Under the pieces are notes generated by a model. That model was not told where the DNA came from and made no database searches. It was given only the letters and a program-made list of their open reading frames with translations. Of a DNA stretch of 6,646 bases, positions 1 to 4,957 are shown one piece after another (the stretch's first letter is position 1; each line of letters opens with the position of its first letter). The translations under genes and the position numbers were made by a program. The DNA is from Syntrophales bacterium (GTDB taxonomy: Bacteria > Desulfobacterota > Syntrophia > Syntrophales > UBA5619): assembly GCA_028712015.1 (NCBI GenBank), contig JAQTRB010000025.1, positions 6,419 through 13,064 of the forward strand. The letters run 5' to 3'.

Positions 1-1
1 T

Positions 2-1513
2 CTGATTGTGGAAGGGCAGGCCGCCTCTCCGACCTGCCTCTACATCGAGGATGACCGGGTGCAGTTCCTGCCCGCGGACGAGCTCTGGGGGAAGGGGACC
101 TATGACACGAACGACTGGATCTACGCCAAGTACGGAAAGAATGTCGGGGTTCTCGCAATCGGGCCGGGTGGAGAAAACAGGGTCCTGTACGCCGTGGTCC
201 GCAGCCTGGAAGGCCGGGCCGGCGGCAGACCCGGCATGGGGGCGGTCATGGGCTCCAAGAAGTTGAAGGCCATCGTCGTCAAGGGGACGAAGCCCATCCC
301 GGTCGCCGATCCGGAACGGATGAAGGCCATAGGAACGGGCGATCTGAAAAAGGTCCGGGCGATCGACAAGAAGAGCGGCTGGTCCATCCAGGGGACAACG
401 GGTGTTCTGGCCTGGTGCAACGAGGTCGCCGCGCTGCCGGTCCGCAACTTCCGGAAGACCCGACACCCCGATGCCTGGAAGATCGACGGCGAGAGGCTCA
501 ACGACGCCCGGATCGCCACCTACGGCTGTCCGAACTGCGCGATGCACTGCGGCATCACGATCCGGGACCATGAAGGGCGGGAGTCCGAACTCGACTACGA
601 GAACATCGGCCTGCTGGGCGCCAACCTGGAGATCTTCGACCTCGACCAGGTCGCCTCGCTGAACCACCTCTGCGACGACTATGGAATCGACACGATATCG
701 GCCGGCTGCTCCCTCTCCTTCTATGCCGACGCGATCGAGCACGGCGCGACGCAAGGAGACTTTCGCTTCGGAGATGCCGAACGGGCCAAGCAGCTCCTGG
801 GGCTGGCCGCAAGGCGTGAGGGCGAACTCGGAAATCTGCTGGCCGACGGAACGCTGCGGATGGCGCGCAGGTTCGGCCAAGGTTCCGAGGCCTATGCCAT
901 GCAGGTCAAGGGGCTGGATATTCCGGCCTATAACTGTAAGTTCATCCCGGGCATGGCGTTGGCCTTGGGGACGAGCCCCATCGGCGCGCACCACAAGGAG
1001 GCCTGGGTGATCACGTTCGAGCTGAAGCAGACCGCCCGCGACTCCTACGGTCGGGAAAAAGCCGAGAAGGTTGTCGAACTGCAGCGGATCCGGGGCGGTC
1101 TCTTCGAATTCCTGGTCGCCTGCCGCTTCCCGTGGGTCGAACTGGGTTGGGACGTCAAGAATTATCCGATCTATTTCAGCAAGGCCACCGGCCTCGACTG
1201 GGCGCTCGACGATTTCTGGAAAGTCGGCGACCGGATCTACGCTCTGATGAAATTTTTCTGGGTCCGCGAGATTCCCGATTGGGACCGGACAAGAGATTAT
1301 CCCCCGATGGCCTGGTTCGATCCGATGAACGCCGACCGGGAAGGACCCATTGCCGGGAAGATCCTGGAGCTGGACAAGTACAACGAGCTGCTCGACCACT
1401 TTTACGATATCCGGGGCTGGGACAAACGGGGCATCCCCACGAGGAAGACGGCGGAGTCCCTGGGTTTGACCGACGAGGCCCGGGAGGTCGAGAAATACAC
1501 CCGTCTCGAGTAG
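2..1513 (+). CDS. aor: Aldehyde ferredoxin oxidoreductase family tungsten/molybdopterin enzyme (C-terminal part, 5' end outside window)
   Basis: AOR family enzymes hold a tungsten or molybdenum bis-pterin cofactor and one 4Fe-4S cluster; classical members oxidise aldehydes to acids with ferredoxin in the cytoplasm. The frame is open from the first base, so the N-terminus (about 110 residues by comparison with a roughly 605-residue family) lies upstream; the GTG at 8 is not a believable start because conserved sequence (LIVEG) precedes it. Seen in order: the GPGGEN and GGRPGMGAVMGSKKLKAI segment; the cluster motif C-x2-C-x3-C at 527-550; the conserved YENIGLLG stretch; the first pterin motif D-x2-G-x-D (DDYGID) at 674-691; SPIGAHH, placing a His where the family has a proposed catalytic His; and the distal cluster Cys at 1121-1123. 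The second pterin motif, normally D-x2-G-L-C, reads EFLVAC. The C-terminal RGWDKRGIPT segment is family-typical. The substrate is unknown; a BamB-like (benzoyl-CoA reductase) or other acyl/aldehyde role cannot be excluded. Confidence 0.93.
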   Translation: MIVEGQAASPTCLYIEDDRVQFLPADELWGKGTYDTNDWIYAKYGKNVGVLAIGPGGENRVLYAVVRSLEGRAGGRPGMGAVMGSKKLKAIVVKGTKPIPVADPERMKAIGTGDLKKVRAIDKKSGWSIQGTTGVLAWCNEVAALPVRNFRKTRHPDAWKIDGERLNDARIATYGCPNCAMHCGITIRDHEGRESELDYENIGLLGANLEIFDLDQVASLNHLCDDYGIDTISAGCSLSFYADAIEHGATQGDFRFGDAERAKQLLGLAARREGELGNLLADGTLRMARRFGQGSEAYAMQVKGLDIPAYNCKFIPGMALALGTSPIGAHHKEAWVITFELKQTARDSYGREKAEKVVELQRIRGGLFEFLVACRFPWVELGWDVKNYPIYFSKATGLDWALDDFWKVGDRIYALMKFFWVREIPDWDRTRDYPPMAWFDPMNADREGPIAGKILELDKYNELLDHFYDIRGWDKRGIPTRKTAESLGLTDEAREVEKYTRLE

Positions 1514-1514
1514 A

Positions 1515-1742
1515 ATGAAGATCACCGTCAAGCTGGTCGGCCCGTTCATCTACGAGGCCGGCTTCAGCGAAAAGGAATTCGAGGTTCCCGAGCCGGCGAC
1601 GGTGGAAGGACTGATCGAGCATGTCGGGATCGGCAGGGACCGTCCCCGGATCGACACCCGCAACGGCGGCGCGATCGGTCCGCTCGATCCGCTTCGGGAT
1701 GGCGATCGCGTCGTTATCGCGCCGGTGTATTCCGGCGGATAA
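1515..1742 (+). CDS. MoaD/ThiS-family sulfur-carrier protein linked to the AOR gene
   Basis: This is a 75-residue ubiquitin-fold small protein starting MKITVKLVGPF and ending VYSGG. The terminal Gly-Gly is the part that MoeB/ThiF-type enzymes adenylate and convert to a thiocarboxylate, which then supplies sulfur to the dithiolene of molybdopterin or tungstopterin. The DGDRVVIAPVYSGG tail is typical of MoaD-like proteins. The ATG lies 1 nt after the AOR stop codon with no strong Shine-Dalgarno site, so translation is probably coupled to the AOR gene. Small MoaD-like genes beside AOR genes are common and are taken to serve the tungsten cofactor. The family call rests on length, fold pattern and tail; assignment to tungstopterin rather than thiamine or another pathway comes from the neighbour. 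Confidence 0.85.
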   Translation: MKITVKLVGPFIYEAGFSEKEFEVPEPATVEGLIEHVGIGRDRPRIDTRNGGAIGPLDPLRDGDRVVIAPVYSGG

Positions 1743-1751
1743 CGGAAACGT

Positions 1752-2033
1752 CTACCGATATAGGCAAAGATAGGCCGATTCTTCGTCTACCTTGAGTTGG
1801 AACTTCAGGTTCGGACCCACCGTGAAGCTTTCATCCTTCCGGAACGTCTTCCAGCCATCCGCCTCGGGAAGTTTGACCGTCAGCGCTCCGCTGACGACCG
1901 TCATGATCTCCCGGGTCGAGGTCCCAAACTCATATTCGCCACAGGCCATCACCCCGATGGTTGCGGGGCCGTCCGCGGCGGCAAAGGCGATGGACATGAC
2001 CTTGCCGCCGAAATACTCATTCACTGTAAACAT
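1752..2033 (-). CDS. ppnP: Pyrimidine/purine nucleoside phosphorylase PpnP (YaiE/DUF1255 family)
   Basis: PpnP is a small cupin-like enzyme that phosphorolyses several purine and pyrimidine nucleosides to the free base and ribose-1-phosphate. The 93-residue product starts MFTVNEYFGGKVMSI and matches the E. coli protein as recalled (94 residues) almost end to end: NEYF-GKV-SI, GVM-GEY-F, EIMTVVSGAL, LP-AD-W and the SAYLCLYR end. The start at 2033 is preferred because it has an AGGAG site 8 nt upstream and gives the family's usual length. The frame is also open to an ATG at 2123, which would add 30 residues, but that start has only a GGAG 3 nt away. The stop is 9 bp from the stop of the convergent MoaD-like gene, with no evident terminator between them. 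It is transcribed away from the recycling operon, apparently from its own promoter near 2156-2184. Confidence 0.92.
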   Translation of the reverse strand: MFTVNEYFGGKVMSIAFAAADGPATIGVMACGEYEFGTSTREIMTVVSGALTVKLPEADGWKTFRKDESFTVGPNLKFQLKVDEESAYLCLYR

Positions 2034-2041
2034 GATCGCCT

Positions 2042-2046
2042 CTCCT
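2042..2046 (-). promoter_or_regulatory. Ribosome binding site of ppnP
   Basis: On the minus strand this reads AGGAG, 8 nt before the ATG at 2033. It decides in favour of the 93-residue PpnP over the 30-residue longer alternative starting at 2123. Confidence 0.7.
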
Positions 2047-2081
2047 GTTCGATGAATCGAGACCTGAAAATCATGAGCGTC

Positions 2082-2105
2082 CCGGGTTGCGGCGTTCTGA
2101 CCCGG
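2082..2105 (-). repeat. GC-rich inverted repeat in the ppnP leader
   Basis: CCGGGT at 2082-2087 is the exact reverse complement of ACCCGG at 2100-2105, with 12 nt between. If transcription starts near 2149, it lies in the untranslated leader about 50 nt before the ppnP start and could form a 6-bp hairpin. There is no U-run after it, so it is not a terminator. A repeat of this size can occur by chance in GC-rich DNA, and no function is shown. Confidence 0.25.
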
Positions 2106-2155
2106 ATCCTCCACGCGCTCCATCCGCTCCGGCAGCGCATCCTTATCTGTATCTG

Positions 2156-2184
2156 ATCCTAAGATGAACCGCCCTCCGTGTCAA
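2156..2184 (-). promoter_or_regulatory. Predicted sigma70-type promoter for ppnP
   Basis: Read on the minus strand: a perfect TTGACA -35 box (2184-2179), a 17-nt spacer, then TAGGAT (2161-2156), which matches 4 of 6 bases of the TATAAT consensus. The start of transcription would be near 2149, leaving a leader of about 115 nt before the ATG at 2033. The call rests on consensus match and spacing only. Confidence 0.5.
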
Positions 2185-2212
2185 TAAAATCCAACCGGAG
2201 ATCGCGGTGACT

Positions 2213-2226
2213 CATCCCCGGGGATG
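2213..2226. promoter_or_regulatory. Perfect 14-bp palindrome between divergent promoters, candidate operator
   Basis: The sequence CATCCCCGGGGATG is its own reverse complement with no central gap. It ends 11 bp before the -35 box of the plus-strand promoter and starts 28 bp beyond the -35 box of the minus-strand promoter. A dimeric regulator binding here could affect either or both. The absence of a loop makes a DNA-binding site more likely than an RNA hairpin. The regulator is unknown; no regulator gene is visible in the window. Confidence 0.45.
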
Positions 2227-2237
2227 GAAAAGAGCCG

Positions 2238-2266
2238 TTGACATAACATCCTTCCCATAATAGAAA
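2238..2266 (+). promoter_or_regulatory. Predicted sigma70-type promoter for the SpoIID-ampG-murU/amgK operon
   Basis: A perfect TTGACA -35 box (2238-2243) is followed after 17 nt by TAGAAA (2261-2266), which matches 4 of 6 bases of the -10 consensus. A closer match, CATAAT (2256-2261), has only a 12-nt spacer and is less likely to be used. Transcription would start around 2273, giving a leader of only about 12 nt before the GTG at 2285 or 24 nt before the ATG at 2297. Consensus-based only. Confidence 0.45.
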
Positions 2267-2284
2267 GCCCCCTATCCATATTGG

Positions 2285-3622
2285 GTGAAATGGTCGATGG
2301 AAGAACCGAAAATCACGGTCGGGATCTGCAGCCGCTATCCGGAAATCCGGGGGCGGTTCAACGGATCGTACCGAAGCAACGGGACGTTGCTGACGGGCGG
2401 CTTCATCGTCCGATCCGAAGGGGACAGCCTGGCCCTGGGTGACGACCTGGGCCGGCAGATCCTCCGCGCGGCGGAGATCCGCCTGGCGGGTGCGCCAGGG
2501 GCAACCTTCACGCTCTGCGATGTGACGATCGGCGTAACATTTCACTGGGAGAGGAAGGAGGAGCAGACCTTTTCCGGAGACTTGATGCTGTTGCCGGCGG
2601 GGAATAGAACCCTGACCGCCGTAAACAAACTTCCCGTGGAGGAGTACCTCGCCAGCGTCGTTTCGTCGGAGATGAGCGGCGAGGCGCCGACGGAATTTCT
2701 CAAGGCCCACGCCATTGCCTCACGGAGCTGGCTGGTCGCCATGCTTCTGCGCGGCAGGCAAAAGGCAAACGAAGGTCGCGCGACGGGGCATCCGATTCGA
2801 CACGAAGGGGAGATCATCCGCTGGTACGATCGTGAAGATCACGACCATTTCGACGTCTGCGCCGACGACCATTGCCAGCGATATCAGGGGGTGACCCGCC
2901 TTGCCGCCGGCAGGGCGGCAGAGGCCGTCCGGGCGACGCGGGGGGTCTTTCTGGTCCGCGACGGCGAGATCTGCGACGCCCGCTACCACAAGGCCTGCGG
3001 CGGGATGACCGAGGATTACGCCACCTGCTGGGAAGAAAAGGCGGTTCCCTACCTCAGCCATGTTCCCGATGCCGCCACGCCCCTCGCCCCGATCCGGACG
3101 GAGGCCGATGCGGAGCGCTGGATCCTCTCCCGTCCCGCCGTCTACTGCAACGCAGGAGAGCCGAAACTCCTGGACAGGATACTTCCCGCTTTCGACCGGG
3201 AAACAGCCGACTTCTTCCGCTGGCAGGTGAGCTATCCACGGGAAGAACTGGAAGGGATTCTGCGCGAAAAATCGGGGATTGACTTCGGCGTTCTGCAAAA
3301 CATCGCACCCTTGGAACGCGGCCCCTCCGGCCGGATCCGCAGGTTGCGGATCGAGGGCTCAAGCGTCACGCAGATCGTGGGAAAGGAATTGGAGATCCGC
3401 CGCTGGCTGTCGCCGAGCCATCTGAAGAGCAGCGCCTTCATCGTCTCCGTGACCCGGCGCCCTTCCGGCGTGCCGACCCGCTTCACCCTCTACGGGGCGG
3501 GTTGGGGACACGGTGTCGGTCTCTGCCAGATCGGGGCGGCCGTGATGGCGGAAAGGGGATGCAAGGCGGAAGAAATCCTGCGACACTATTTTCGCGGGAC
3601 GGCTTCCGTGAAGCGATACTGA
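2285..3622 (+). CDS. SpoIID/LytB-domain protein, probable peptidoglycan lytic transglycosylase, no signal peptide
   Basis: SpoIID-family proteins cleave glycan strands of peptidoglycan to leave 1,6-anhydro-MurNAc ends; related LytB proteins enhance amidases. Seen in the 445-residue product: LPVEEYLASVVSSEM with the putative catalytic Glu at residue 129; AHAIASRSWL; the family's metal-site pattern VCADDHC (Cys192, His196, Cys197); HKACGG near Cys238; and the C-terminal signature GWGHGVGLCQIGA around His409, where many relatives have MSQ. The start is uncertain: GTG at 2285, or ATG at 2297 (MEEPKITVGI). Neither has a clear Shine-Dalgarno site, and an in-frame TAG at 2261-2263 blocks a longer form. 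No hydrophobic N-terminal segment is present, so the protein looks cytoplasmic unless exported another way. It is first in an apparent operon, ending 22 nt before the chosen ampG start, which ties it to cell-wall turnover. Confidence 0.9.
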   Translation: MKWSMEEPKITVGICSRYPEIRGRFNGSYRSNGTLLTGGFIVRSEGDSLALGDDLGRQILRAAEIRLAGAPGATFTLCDVTIGVTFHWERKEEQTFSGDLMLLPAGNRTLTAVNKLPVEEYLASVVSSEMSGEAPTEFLKAHAIASRSWLVAMLLRGRQKANEGRATGHPIRHEGEIIRWYDREDHDHFDVCADDHCQRYQGVTRLAAGRAAEAVRATRGVFLVRDGEICDARYHKACGGMTEDYATCWEEKAVPYLSHVPDAATPLAPIRTEADAERWILSRPAVYCNAGEPKLLDRILPAFDRETADFFRWQVSYPREELEGILREKSGIDFGVLQNIAPLERGPSGRIRRLRIEGSSVTQIVGKELEIRRWLSPSHLKSSAFIVSVTRRPSGVPTRFTLYGAGWGHGVGLCQIGAAVMAERGCKAEEILRHYFRGTASVKRY

Positions 3623-3644
3623 GATTCGGATGGAGCAGATCGCG

Positions 3645-4922
3645 ATGTCTGAAAAAACGGCCGTCCGGAACCCCTGGACCTGGATCCCAACCCTGTATCT
3701 GGCGGAAGGAATCCCCTACGTGATGGCGATGACCGTCTCGGTCATCCTCTACAAGCGGCTCGGAATATCCAACACCGAAATCGCCCTCTACACCTCCTGG
3801 CTCTATCTCCCCTGGGTCATCAAACCGCTCTGGAGTCCATTCGTCGACATGTTTCGGACGAAGCGGTTCTGGATTGTCGCGATGCAGCTCGTCCTCGGGG
3901 CATCCTTCGCCTGCGTGGCGCTCACAATTCCGGCGCCCGGGTTTTTCCGCTACACGCTGGCGTTCTTCTGGATCATGGCGTTCAGCTCGGCGACCCACGA
4001 CATCGCCGCCGACGGCTTTTACATGTTGGGTCTCCGGGAGTATCAGCAGGCGTCCTTTGTCGGGGTGCGGACGATCTTCTACCGGATCGCGATGATCGCC
4101 GCCAAGGGGGTCCTCGTTGTGCTGGCCGGAACCCTTGAGACGCGGGGCTTCAGCGTGCAATCGGCGTGGTCGGTGACCTTCTTCCTGCTCGCCGCAATCA
4201 TGCTGGCCCTTTTTCTCTACCACCTCTTCGTCCTTCCCCATCCGGCATCAGACCGGCCGGTGAAGCGCGATCCGTCGCGGAGCGGTACCGCGGCCTTTGT
4301 CCGGGGCTTCACCACCTTCTTCCGAAGGAAGGATATCATCACGGTGATCGCCTTTTTCATCCTCTACCGATTCGCCGAGGCGCAGCTCGTGAAGATGGTC
4401 GCCCCGTTCCTGCTCGATCCGCGAACCAAGGGAGGATTGGGGTTAACGACCGCGGAGGTGGGAATCGTCTATGGAACGGTCGGGGCGGTCGCGTTGATGC
4501 TGGGTGGGCTCCTGGGCGGCTGGGTCATCTCCCGGAAGGGGCTCAAATACTGGCTCTGGATCATGGTCTGCGCGATGCATCTGCCGGATGCGATCTTCAT
4601 CTATCTCTCGCGGGCGATGCCGGAGAGTCTCTGGCTGATCAACGCCGCCGTGACGGTGGAACAGTTCGGCTACGGCTTCGGCTTCACGGCCTATACGCTC
4701 TTCATGATCATGGTCTGCGAGGGGGAATACAAGACGGTTCACTATGCGATCGCAACGGGGATCATGGCCCTCGGGATGATGATCCCGGCGATGTCGAGCG
4801 GCTGGATTCAGGAGCAGCTGGGCTATTCAGGCTTCTTCCTTTGGATCCTCGTCTCGACGATCCCCGGGTTCATCGTGGCGGCGATGATCCGGATCGACCC
4901 GGCGTTCGGAAAGAAGGAATGA
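3645..4922 (+). CDS. ampG: AmpG-like muropeptide permease (MFS/PAT family)
   Basis: AmpG proteins import GlcNAc-anhydroMurNAc-peptides from the periplasm by proton symport, the entry step of peptidoglycan recycling. The product of about 425 residues has about 12 predicted membrane segments: the first near WIPTLYLAEGIPY, the sixth ending near LYHLFVLPHP, then a basic cytoplasmic loop (KRDPSRSG, FFRRKD), and the last ending at AAMIRI. The conserved SSATHDIAADGF stretch (HDIAAD at residues 118-123) in segment 4 and the early GIPY motif fit the AmpG/PAT group. It is shorter than E. coli AmpG (about 491 residues). The ATG at 3645 is chosen because GGAG lies 9 nt upstream (3632-3635); the ATG at 3630, 5 residues longer, lacks such a site. 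The SpoIID-like gene is directly upstream and its stop overlaps an ATGA near the next gene, indicating co-transcription. Other PAT-type substrates are possible, but the murU/amgK neighbour supports muropeptides. Confidence 0.88.
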   Translation: MSEKTAVRNPWTWIPTLYLAEGIPYVMAMTVSVILYKRLGISNTEIALYTSWLYLPWVIKPLWSPFVDMFRTKRFWIVAMQLVLGASFACVALTIPAPGFFRYTLAFFWIMAFSSATHDIAADGFYMLGLREYQQASFVGVRTIFYRIAMIAAKGVLVVLAGTLETRGFSVQSAWSVTFFLLAAIMLALFLYHLFVLPHPASDRPVKRDPSRSGTAAFVRGFTTFFRRKDIITVIAFFILYRFAEAQLVKMVAPFLLDPRTKGGLGLTTAEVGIVYGTVGAVALMLGGLLGGWVISRKGLKYWLWIMVCAMHLPDAIFIYLSRAMPESLWLINAAVTVEQFGYGFGFTAYTLFMIMVCEGEYKTVHYAIATGIMALGMMIPAMSSGWIQEQLGYSGFFLWILVSTIPGFIVAAMIRIDPAFGKKE

Positions 4923-4946
4923 CAAGGGAAGAAGAAAAAGACAGGC

Positions 4947-4951
4947 AGGAG
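4947..4951 (+). promoter_or_regulatory. Ribosome binding site of the murU-amgK fusion gene
   Basis: AGGAG lies 6 nt before the ATG at 4958. It favours this start over the in-frame ATG at 4919, which overlaps the ampG stop as ATGA and has its purine stretch directly abutting the start codon. Confidence 0.65.
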
Positions 4952-4957
4952 CGTCAG

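Noticed and set aside
1720..1737. CGCCGG and CCGGCG inverted repeat with a 6-nt loop at the end of the MoaD-like gene, considered as an intrinsic terminator
   Set aside because: The stem lies inside the coding sequence and no T-run follows on either strand.
2022..2140. Small upstream reading frame on the minus strand (ATG at 2140) overlapping the ppnP start, considered as a leader peptide
   Set aside because: Its purine stretch directly abuts the ATG, the composition is arginine-rich as expected of a shadow frame, and no attenuation structure is evident.
3483..4241. 252-residue open frame on the minus strand across the SpoIID/ampG junction
   Set aside because: It is antisense to two well-supported genes, rich in charged low-complexity residues, and matches no family; it is a by-product of GC-rich codon use.
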